Assembly (NCBI GenBank): GCA_017480225.1
Contig: JAFVBB010000005.1
Span: forward strand, 58,333-122,332
Length of the DNA: 64,000 nucleotides
DNA from: Bacteroidales bacterium
Lineage (GTDB): Bacteria; Bacteroidota; Bacteroidia; Bacteroidales; P3
Reading direction: 5' to 3'
Shown: piece by piece, positions 58,148 to 64,000 of the stretch
How positions within the stretch are numbered: position 1 is the first letter of the stretch
Layout: each line of letters begins with the position of its first letter
Notes under the pieces: model-generated
Databases searched by the model: none
Told to the model about the DNA's origin: nothing
The model's input: only the letters and a program-made list of their open reading frames with translations
Translations under genes and position numbers: made by a program

Positions 58148-58495
58148 ATGCAAATGGAAAACAACGAGCAAAGGAAAGAGGAGCTCTACAGCCAGGCCAT
58201 ACCGGCGGGCAAGCGCAGGTACTTCTTTGACGTCAAGGAAACACGCGGCGGCGACAAGTTCATCGCCATCACCGAAAGCCGCAGAATCTTCGACGACCGG
58301 TCGGGCAAGTTCTACTTCGAGAAAAACAAGATGTTCCTTTACAAGGAGGACTTTGAGAAGTTCCGCCAGGGGCTTGAGAACGCCTTCTCGTTCATAGAGA
58401 CGGGCGTGGTGCCGCCGCCAGTGGTGGTGGAGGAGAGCGAGTGGGGCGGCGACGAAGCCGGACGCAAGCTCGACGAGATTGACTTCAAGTACTGA
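58148..58495 (+). CDS. DUF3276 / PUR-alpha-like nucleic-acid-binding protein
   Basis: A 115-residue protein (or 113 from the second ATG, MENNEQRK). The PUR repeat YFFDVKETRGGDKFIAITESRR, then FYFEKNKMFLYKEDFEKFRQGLENAF, is the single-stranded nucleic-acid-binding fold known from Bacteroidota DUF3276 proteins. A C-terminal acidic segment VVEESEWGGDEAGRKLDEIDFKY follows. It lies seven bases before parA and probably shares its transcript, which is an unusual neighbour. Confidence 0.85.
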   Translation: MQMENNEQRKEELYSQAIPAGKRRYFFDVKETRGGDKFIAITESRRIFDDRSGKFYFEKNKMFLYKEDFEKFRQGLENAFSFIETGVVPPPVVVEESEWGGDEAGRKLDEIDFKY

Positions 58496-58502
58496 TAACC
58501 AC

Positions 58503-59273
58503 ATGTCGAAAATAATTGCAATAGCCAACCAGAAAGGCGGGGTGGGGAAGACCACCACGGCGGTGAACCTCTCGGCCTCGCTGGCTGTGCTGGAGAAGAA
58601 GGTGCTGCTGGTCGACTGCGACCCGCAGGCCAACGCCACGTCGGGCCTTGGGGTGAACCCCGACGAGCTGGAGCGCAGCGTGTACGACTGCATACTGGGG
58701 CAGGCCTCGCCGCGCGACGTCATTATTGAGACCGACACCCCCAACCTCTCGCTGCTGCCCACGCGCATCGACCTGGTGGGAGCCGAGGTGGAGCTGGTGA
58801 ACGAGAAAGGCCGCGAGCAGTTTCTCGGCGGCGTGCTGAAGCAGGTGCGCGACGACTACGACTTCGTGATCATCGACTGCTCGCCCTCGCTCGGCCTCAT
58901 CACCATCAACGCCCTCACGGCAAGTGACTCGGTGATTATCCCCATACAAAGCGAATACTTCGCCCTCGAGGGGCTGGGCAAACTTCTCAACACCATACGC
59001 ATAGTGCAGACCCGCCTCAACCCCAGGCTGGCCATAGAGGGGCTGCTCATCACCATGTACGACAACCGGCTGCGCCTGGCGCGGCAGGTGGTGGAGGATG
59101 TGCGCGGCCACTTCAAGCAGATGGTGTTCAACACACTCATCTACCGCAACACCAAGCTGGCCGAGGCGCCCAGCTATGGCAAGAGCATCATCATGCACGA
59201 CGCCTCGTCAACCGGCGCCGTCAACTACCTCAACCTGGCGCAGGAGATACTCACCCGAAACAACATGATTTGA
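58503..59273 (+). CDS. parA: Chromosome-partitioning ATPase ParA/Soj
   Basis: A 256-residue ParA-type ATPase: MSKIIAIANQKGGVGKTTTAVNLSASLA (deviant Walker A KGGVGKTT near 11-18), LLVDCDPQANATSGLG, DFVIIDCSPSLGLITINAL and IPIQSEYFALEGLGKLL. It moves ParB-parS complexes along the nucleoid. It begins seven bases after the DUF3276 stop; its end lies two bases before the parB ATG. The longer open frame (from 58479) is discarded because MSKIIAIANQKGG is the family start. Confidence 0.95.
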   Translation: MSKIIAIANQKGGVGKTTTAVNLSASLAVLEKKVLLVDCDPQANATSGLGVNPDELERSVYDCILGQASPRDVIIETDTPNLSLLPTRIDLVGAEVELVNEKGREQFLGGVLKQVRDDYDFVIIDCSPSLGLITINALTASDSVIIPIQSEYFALEGLGKLLNTIRIVQTRLNPRLAIEGLLITMYDNRLRLARQVVEDVRGHFKQMVFNTLIYRNTKLAEAPSYGKSIIMHDASSTGAVNYLNLAQEILTRNNMI

Positions 59274-59275
59274 CT

Positions 59276-60148
59276 ATGGCTAAGCAGAAACCTGGTGGCC
59301 TGGGGCGCGGGCTCGGCAGCATACTGCCCGACATCGACACCGGCTTGAACGGCGCCGAGGCCGACGCGGTGTGTATGCTGCCCCTCGGCAGCATCGCACC
59401 CAACCCGTTCCAGCCCCGCAGGGAGTTTGACGAGGCCGCCCTCGACGAGTTGGCGCAGAGCATACGCGCGCAGGGGGTGATCACCCCGGTCACGGTGCGC
59501 CGTATGCCCGACGGCACCTACCAGCTGGTTAGCGGCGAGCGGCGCCTGCGTGCCGCCGGGCGCGCGGGGCTGGGCGAGATACCGGCCTATGTGCGCACGG
59601 CTACTGACGCGCAGATGATGGAGATGGCCCTGGTGGAGAACATACAGCGCGCCGACCTCGGCGCCATAGAGGTGGCCGAGGCCTACAGGCTGCTGCTGGA
59701 AGAGTGCCGCCTCACCCACGAGCAGCTGAGCGAGCGCGTGGGCAAGGACCGCTCCACCATCACCAACTACCTGCGCCTGCTCACCCTGCCTGAGGCCACG
59801 CAGCAGGCCTTGCAGCGCGGCGACATCAGCATGGCTCACGCACGCGCGCTGGCCGGCATCGACGACGAGCGGCTCCACCTCGACACGCTGCGCCAGGTGC
59901 TGGAGCGCCACCTCTCGGTGCACGACACCGAGCTGATGGTCAAGGAGGCCAAGCTGCCGCCCAAGGCCGCTCGCGCCAACAGGCGCGCCGAGCTGCCGCA
60001 GGGGCACACCGAGGCCCGCACATGGCTCAAGGAGCGCCTGCAGTCGGCCGTGGACATCAAGCGGTCGCAGCGCGGCAAGGGCACGGTGACCATAGCGTTC
60101 AACAACGACGCCGACTTCAACCGCATCATGGCGCTGCTCGGCAAGTAA
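59276..60148 (+). CDS. parB: Chromosome-partitioning protein ParB
   Basis: A 290-residue ParB: MAKQKPGGLGRGLGSILPD is the conserved N-terminus, IAPNPFQPRREFDEAALDELAQSI and YQLVSGERRLRAAGRAG (CTP-binding GERRxRA box) follow, then the helix-turn-helix (THEQLSERVGKDRSTITNYLRLLTLP) and a C-terminal dimerisation domain ending IMALLGK. A TTG six bases earlier could also serve, but the ATG is preferred. No parS site (TGTTTCACGTGAAACA) was found in the window. Confidence 0.95.
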   Translation: MAKQKPGGLGRGLGSILPDIDTGLNGAEADAVCMLPLGSIAPNPFQPRREFDEAALDELAQSIRAQGVITPVTVRRMPDGTYQLVSGERRLRAAGRAGLGEIPAYVRTATDAQMMEMALVENIQRADLGAIEVAEAYRLLLEECRLTHEQLSERVGKDRSTITNYLRLLTLPEATQQALQRGDISMAHARALAGIDDERLHLDTLRQVLERHLSVHDTELMVKEAKLPPKAARANRRAELPQGHTEARTWLKERLQSAVDIKRSQRGKGTVTIAFNNDADFNRIMALLGK

Positions 60149-60165
60149 CACAATGGAGGAGGCTT

Positions 60166-60690
60166 ATGGCGGGCGGTGATAGAGGAAGGCTGGCGGCCAT
60201 GGCGGCCGTGCTGGCGCTCTGCCTGGCCGCGCCCCTGCGCCCGGCGGCGCAGGAACACTCCGCCACCAAGGCCATGCTCCTCTCGCTGGCACCCGGCGGC
60301 GGCCAGATCTACAACCGCCAGGCCTGGAAGCTGCCCATCATCTACGGCGCCTTCGCGGGCATGGGCTACCTTGTCTACGACAATTACAAAAGCATGAGGA
60401 TGTTCCGCGACGAATACCTCTACCGCGTGCAGCACCAGGGCGCCACCAGCCTTGAGGGCTACGACAGCTACAGCACGCAGAACATCTATTCTCTTTACAA
60501 CAGTTACAACCAGCAGTTCCAGCTGATGATCATCATCACGGCCGGCATCTACGCGCTGAACCTCGTCGACGCCTACGTCTTCGGGCACCTGTTCGACTTC
60601 CAGATAGGCGACGACATAGCCCTGATGCCCTCGGCCATGCCCACCGTGGGCGGCCCGGCGGCGGGGCTGGGCATCTTGTTCAACTTCTGA
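60166..60690 (+). CDS. DUF5683 family membrane protein
   Basis: A 174-residue exported protein with a signal (MAGGDRGRLAAMAAVLALCLAAPLRPAAQ). The DUF5683 domain has the AMLLSLAPGGGQIYNRQAWKLPIIYGAFAGMGYLVYDNYKSM pattern with two membrane helices, then LIITAGIYALNLVDAYVFGHLFDFQIGDD. DUF5683 proteins directly follow parB in many Bacteroidota, which suits this position; function unknown. A GGAGG motif lies nine bases before the ATG, one of the few in the window. Confidence 0.87.
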   Translation: MAGGDRGRLAAMAAVLALCLAAPLRPAAQEHSATKAMLLSLAPGGGQIYNRQAWKLPIIYGAFAGMGYLVYDNYKSMRMFRDEYLYRVQHQGATSLEGYDSYSTQNIYSLYNSYNQQFQLMIIITAGIYALNLVDAYVFGHLFDFQIGDDIALMPSAMPTVGGPAAGLGILFNF

Positions 60691-60742
60691 TTGGATTGGA
60701 AAGCAAACACAATATATTTAATAACACAACATCAAGCAAACT

Positions 60743-61456
60743 ATGATTGACAAACTTCTAATGGTGCAGGCCGACGCGGCGCAGACGGTTGCCGACACGC
60801 TCGTGCAGGAGGCCGCGCAGGCAGCCCCCCAGCGCATCACCCTCTGGGACATGGCCCTCAACGGCGGATGGATTATGCTGGTGCTGGTGCTGCTGCTGGT
60901 GCTGGCCATCTATATCTTCATCGAGCGCTTCCTCACGCTCAACGGCGCCCTCAAGGGCCAGGCCGACGAGGAGTTCATGAGCCGCATACGGCAGTATGTG
61001 CACGAGGGCAACGTCGACGGCGCGCGCCAGCTCGCCAAGGCCACCGACACCCCCCTGGGTCGCATGATCAGCAAGGGCTTCTCGCGCCTCGGCCGCCCGC
61101 TGCCCGACATTCAGGCCGCCATCGAGAACGAGGGCCAGCTTGAGGTGGCTCGCCTTGAGAAGCGCGTGAGCTACGTGGCCACCGTGGCCTCGCTCGGCCC
61201 CATGATAGGCTTCCTCGGCACCGTCACCGGCATGATCACCGCCTTCCAGGACATGGCCCATGCGGGCAACAACATCGACATCAGCCTCCTCTCCACCGGC
61301 ATCTACGAGGCCATGGTCACCACCGTGGGCGGCCTCATCGTGGGCATCGTCTGCTACTTCCTCAACAACCTCCTCGTCTCGCGCATCAACAAGGTGGTGT
61401 TCGAGCTCGAGGTGAGGGCCAACGAGTTCATGGACCTCCTGCACGAGCCCGCCTGA
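60743..61456 (+). CDS. exbB: MotA/TolQ/ExbB proton channel family protein
   Basis: A 237-residue inner-membrane protein. Three helices: about 43-65 (WIMLVLVLLLVLAIYIFIERFL), 150-172 (VSYVATVASLGPMIGFLGTVTGM) and 190-215 (STGIYEAMVTTVGGLIVGIVCYFL). The GPMIGFLGTVTGM and EAMVTTVGGL blocks are hallmarks of the proton-channel subunit that works with ExbD to power TonB. It begins a short exbB-exbD-tonB operon. Confidence 0.93.
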   Translation: MIDKLLMVQADAAQTVADTLVQEAAQAAPQRITLWDMALNGGWIMLVLVLLLVLAIYIFIERFLTLNGALKGQADEEFMSRIRQYVHEGNVDGARQLAKATDTPLGRMISKGFSRLGRPLPDIQAAIENEGQLEVARLEKRVSYVATVASLGPMIGFLGTVTGMITAFQDMAHAGNNIDISLLSTGIYEAMVTTVGGLIVGIVCYFLNNLLVSRINKVVFELEVRANEFMDLLHEPA

Positions 61457-61491
61457 CCCCACCACCCCCTCCCCATTAACACCCTTCAGCA

Positions 61492-61905
61492 ATGATTAGG
61501 AGTCAGAACCAGATCAAGATTGAGAGCAACTCGTCGTCGATGAGCGACCTGGTGTTCCTGCTGCTCATCTTCTTCATGATCACCTCCACGCTCATCAGCC
61601 CCAACGCCGTCAAGCTGCTGCTGCCCGAGAGCAGCAGCAAGACCATGGCCAAGCAGAACGTGACGGTCTACATCGACGAGCGGCACAACTTCTACGTGGG
61701 CGAGGCCATGGTCGAGCCCGCGGCGCTGCAGCCCCTCATTGAGCAGGGCATAGAGCCCGGCGTCGACGACGCCTGCGTGGTGCTGCGCGCCGACAAGAGC
61801 GTGCCCGTGCAGGACGTGGTGCAGGTGATCGACGCCGTGAACGCCATCAACGCCGCCCGCGGCGCCAGGCACAAGGTCATACTGGCAACAAGCCCCAAGA
61901 AATGA
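61492..61905 (+). CDS. exbD: ExbD/TolR family protein
   Basis: A 137-residue protein: the N-terminal helix (SSMSDLVFLLLIFFMITSTLI) contains the conserved Asp (D17) of the proton path. The periplasmic part (VTVYIDERHNFYVGEAMVEPAALQPLIEQGIE, then VVLRADKSVPVQDVVQVIDAVNA) is typical. Only one ExbD is present here, whereas many Bacteroidota operons carry two. It overlaps the tonB start by four bases. Confidence 0.92.
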   Translation: MIRSQNQIKIESNSSSMSDLVFLLLIFFMITSTLISPNAVKLLLPESSSKTMAKQNVTVYIDERHNFYVGEAMVEPAALQPLIEQGIEPGVDDACVVLRADKSVPVQDVVQVIDAVNAINAARGARHKVILATSPKK

Positions 61906-62636
61906 ACAACAAGATTGTCTCCGCCGCGGGCACCGCCGTGGTCATGGCGCTGGTGGCAGTGGTGCTGCTGGCCTTCGGCTACGACCCGCCCGACCCGCCC
62001 ATACCCGAGGAGGGCGTCGAGGTGAACCTGGGCGACAGCGACTACGGCCTCGGCAGCGACCCCAGCCCGGCCAGCCAGGCCGCCGACTACAACCCGCCGT
62101 CGGCACAGAACCAGGTGGCCACCCAGCAGGCCGAGCCCTCCGTGCCCATGCCCAGCACCCCCAACCAGGGCAACGTCACCAACCCCTCGGCTCAGGAGCA
62201 GCCGCGCGCCGAGAACAAGGAGCCCGAGATCAACCGCAACGCCCTCTTCCCCGGCAGGCGCAACAGCCAGGGCGGGGGCAGCGAGGGCACCTCGGGCGGC
62301 CCGGGCAACCAGGGCAGCCCCGACGGCAGCCCCGACGCCCAGGCCTACACCGGCGACGGCGGCTCGGGCAGCAGCTTCTCGCTCAAGGGGCGCAACGCCG
62401 TGTCGCTGCCCAAGCCCGGCTACAACTCCAACCAGCAGGGCAAGGTGGTGGTGAAGATCGTGGTTGACCGCCAGGGGCGCGTCACCCGCGCCGAGGCCCC
62501 GGAGAAGGGCTCCACCATCACCGCCGGCGCCCTCGTAGAGCAGGCCAGGCAGGCCGCCCTCAAGGCGCGCTTCAACGCCTCCGCCGATGCCCCCGACGAG
62601 CAGAGCGGCACCATCACCTACATCTTCAAAATCTAA
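61902..62636 (+). CDS. tonB: TonB-family energy transducer
   Basis: A 244-residue protein with an N-terminal membrane helix (IVSAAGTAVVMALVAVVLLAFGY), a Pro-rich segment (PPDPPIPEEG), a low-complexity Gly/Ser/Pro/Gln linker across the periplasm (about 35-160) and a C-terminal TonB-like domain (GKVVVKIVVDRQGRVTRAEAPEKGSTI...FNASADAPDEQSGTITYIFKI). It carries energy from ExbBD to outer-membrane receptors. The TonB gene at the window start may be a second member of the family. Confidence 0.9.
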   Translation: MNNKIVSAAGTAVVMALVAVVLLAFGYDPPDPPIPEEGVEVNLGDSDYGLGSDPSPASQAADYNPPSAQNQVATQQAEPSVPMPSTPNQGNVTNPSAQEQPRAENKEPEINRNALFPGRRNSQGGGSEGTSGGPGNQGSPDGSPDAQAYTGDGGSGSSFSLKGRNAVSLPKPGYNSNQQGKVVVKIVVDRQGRVTRAEAPEKGSTITAGALVEQARQAALKARFNASADAPDEQSGTITYIFKI

Positions 62637-62649
62637 GGCCCGCCCGCGT

Positions 62650-63024
62650 ATGCGACTCGACAAGTACCTTTGGGCCGTGCGCCTCTACAAGACCCGCCCG
62701 CTGGCCGCCGAGGCCTGCCAGAACGGGCGCGTGCGCATGGCCTCCGACGGGCGCGGGCTCAAGCCCTCGCACGACGTCAAGCCCGGCGAGCGCTTCCTGC
62801 TCAACATCGACCAGCTGCACAAGGAGGTCGAGGCGCTGGCGCTGCCGCCCGGCCGCGTGGGCGCCGCACTGGTGCCCGCCTTCATGGCCGACCTCACCCC
62901 GCGCGAGGAGTACGAGCGCATCGACATGGCGCGCCGCTACGCCTACGAGCGCCGCGACCGCGGCGAGGGGCGCCCCACCAAGCGCGACCGCCGCGACCTC
63001 GAGCGCTTCAAGGAGAGCCGGTAG
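62650..63024 (+). CDS. S4-domain RNA-binding protein (Hsp15-like)
   Basis: A 124-residue protein of the Hsp15 type: MRLDKYLWAVRLYKTRPLAAEACQNGRVRMASDGRGLKPSHDVKPGE is the S4 RNA-binding fold, followed by a charged tail (...YERRDRGEGRPTKRDRRDLERFKESR) as in Hsp15. Hsp15 rescues stalled 50S subunits with attached tRNA; that role is inferred. It starts 13 bases after tonB, likely in the same transcript. Confidence 0.9.
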   Translation: MRLDKYLWAVRLYKTRPLAAEACQNGRVRMASDGRGLKPSHDVKPGERFLLNIDQLHKEVEALALPPGRVGAALVPAFMADLTPREEYERIDMARRYAYERRDRGEGRPTKRDRRDLERFKESR

Positions 63025-63097
63025 CAAAAAAAAATCGGCGCCCCGCGTGCAATAAACAACCGCCTCATCGTACCAACTCATCAGATTCGGGCTTAAA

Positions 63098-63631
63098 GTG
63101 GAAGACAGGCAGATAGTGCAGGCCGTGCTCGGCGGCGACAAGCAGAAGTACGCCCTCATCGTGGGCCGCTACCAGCAGATTGTCGCCAACCTCGTCTACA
63201 AGCTCTGCGGCACACGCCTCGACGTCGAGGAGGTGACCCAGCAGGTCTTCGTCGAGCTCTACACCGCCCTGCCGCGCTTCCGCTTCGACTCGAAGCTGAG
63301 CTCCTACATCTACCGCATCACGGTCAACGTGGTCAGCAAGCAGCTGGGCAAGGCGCGCCGCTTCGTGAGCGCCGACGCCATGGAGGGCCTGCCCGAGCAG
63401 CGCGCCGACGACCCCGACCCCCACCAGGCCATCGCCCGCCGCGAGCAGCTCGACGAGCTGCGCGCCGCCATTGGCCGCCTCAAGGACGAGCAGCGCACAG
63501 CACTCGTGCTCTCTGCCTTCGAGGACTTCAGCTACCAGCAGGTGGCCGAGGTGATGCAGTGCTCCATGAGCAAGGTGGAGAGCCTCATCTTCCGCGCGAA
63601 GAAGAACCTGGCAAAAGAACTGAAACGATGA
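63098..63631 (+). CDS. ECF-type RNA polymerase sigma factor
   Basis: A 177-residue sigma-70 family protein starting at GTG (MEDRQIVQAVLGGDKQKYALIVGRYQQIVANLVYKLCG). Region 2 has DVEEVTQQVFVELYTALPRFRFDSKLSSYIYRITVNVV; region 4 contains LKDEQRTALVLSAFEDFSYQQVAEVMQCSMSKVESLIFRAKKNL. It would direct RNA polymerase to special promoters. An anti-sigma-like gene follows with an ATGA overlap. Confidence 0.92.
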   Translation: MEDRQIVQAVLGGDKQKYALIVGRYQQIVANLVYKLCGTRLDVEEVTQQVFVELYTALPRFRFDSKLSSYIYRITVNVVSKQLGKARRFVSADAMEGLPEQRADDPDPHQAIARREQLDELRAAIGRLKDEQRTALVLSAFEDFSYQQVAEVMQCSMSKVESLIFRAKKNLAKELKR

Positions 63632-63945
63632 ATATGGACATAGAACACACACTGAACGAGCTTGCCTCGCAGCGCTGCCCGCGCGAGGTCGACGTGACGG
63701 CCGCCGTCATGCGGCGCGTCGAGGCGCTGCCGCCCCTGGGCCGCCAGCAAAGCCCCTGGCGCCGCCCGGCCATGGCGGCCGCCGCGGCCATGGCCGCCAT
63801 GCTCGTGGCCGCCGTGGCGGTGCCCTACCTGCGCTCCTACGACGAGGCCGCCATGGCCGACGACCTGGCCCTGCTGGGCGACTACGCCAGCTGGAACACC
63901 GTCGAGTCTGCCGCCGCCAACCCCTACTTCCACCTCTATGAGTGA
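63628..63945 (+). CDS. Anti-sigma-factor-like single-span membrane protein
   Basis: A 105-residue protein with a cytosolic start (MNMDIEHTLNELASQRCPREVDVTAAVMRRVEAL), one membrane helix (PAMAAAAAMAAMLVAAVAVPYL, about 48-70) and a short outer tail. Its position after the sigma factor with a four-base overlap, and this topology, suggest an anti-sigma partner, although no conserved zinc motif is visible. The start ATG 63628 is chosen over the longer open frame. Confidence 0.68.
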   Translation: MNMDIEHTLNELASQRCPREVDVTAAVMRRVEALPPLGRQQSPWRRPAMAAAAAMAAMLVAAVAVPYLRSYDEAAMADDLALLGDYASWNTVESAAANPYFHLYE

Positions 63946-63981
63946 GGCCCGCCTTTCCACACCACACCCCAGCGACACACC

Positions 63982-64000
63982 ATGCCAACAATGAACACAC
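63982..64000 (+). CDS. Start of the next gene (partial)
   Basis: An ATG at 63982 opens a frame (MPTMNT) to the window end, 36 bases after the anti-sigma-like stop. A second ATG lies at 63991. Too short to name; in this position the operon often continues with a periplasmic sensor-type gene. Confidence 0.3.

Noticed and set aside
58503-60148. parS site near parAB
   Set aside because: No TGTTTCACGTGAAACA or close variant was seen; TTTCACG at 39928 and 40594 belongs to the cassette modules.

Overview
The window looks like a chromosomal segment of a GC-rich Bacteroidales bacterium (phylum Bacteroidota). The evidence is promoters of the TTTG / TAnnTTTG type, few recognisable Shine-Dalgarno sites, many lipoproteins with MKK...C signals, an OMP_b-brl-type outer-membrane receptor, a vWA/BatA-type protein, a PUR-alpha-like DUF3276 protein and a 29-residue mS38-like ribosomal peptide. 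The genus cannot be fixed from the sequence alone. No transposase, integrase, phage gene or CRISPR array was found.

Layout. 1-5.1 kb: the tail of a TonB gene, an ABC-F ATPase, PhoH, IspE and two small lipoproteins. 5.2-14.9 kb (minus strand): recJ; a tightly overlapping operon aroQ - endo/exonuclease/phosphatase - nth - vWA protein - ABC ATPase - permease; and gdhA. 15.4-19.4 kb: an AspT-like carrier without its usual cytosolic domains, orphan lipoproteins and a LuxR-type regulator. 19.4-28.2 kb (minus strand): mltG, a GNAT enzyme, recG, coaD, an outer-membrane barrel, a glycosyltransferase fusion and topA. 28.5-33.5 kb: an FtsE-like ATPase, an OmpA-domain protein, a FemAB-like protein, rlmH and typA. 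33.8-37.0 kb: an epimerase-type dehydrogenase and a four-gene NTF2-like/flavodoxin operon. 37.2-40.7 kb is an accessory island of decayed, repeated gene cassettes. 40.8-44.4 kb holds an AraC regulator, an EcoRI-family DNA methyltransferase and a DUF262-HNH nuclease. 44.5-49.8 kb: tRNA-Glu, a receptor-like barrel, YbjQ and an ABC/GntR operon. 49.8-55 kb: a GH25 muramidase, RNase G, the mS38-like peptide, HU, a CPBP protease, tRNA-Arg and a DUF2461 protein. 55-64 kb: MscS, an Lnb-like protein, a SpoU methyltransferase, DUF3276, parA-parB, DUF5683, exbB-exbD-tonB, an S4 protein, an ECF sigma factor and its partner.

Most of the window is housekeeping: DNA repair, isoprenoid, CoA and aromatic biosynthesis, translation factors, envelope functions and chromosome segregation. 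Three signals stand out. First, four copies of a long palindrome, built from 11-bp units repeated three or four times per arm, lie in intergenic regions at spacings of about 13.2, 13.3 and 12.3 kb. Second, the methyltransferase plus DUF262-HNH pair looks like a compact restriction or defence system. Third, the 37-40.7 kb island has duplicated 5' modules, related terminators and an immunity-like gene broken by one in-frame amber codon. Several start codons were moved downstream of the longest open frame where a promoter, a signal peptide or a four-base overlap with the upstream gene showed the true start.
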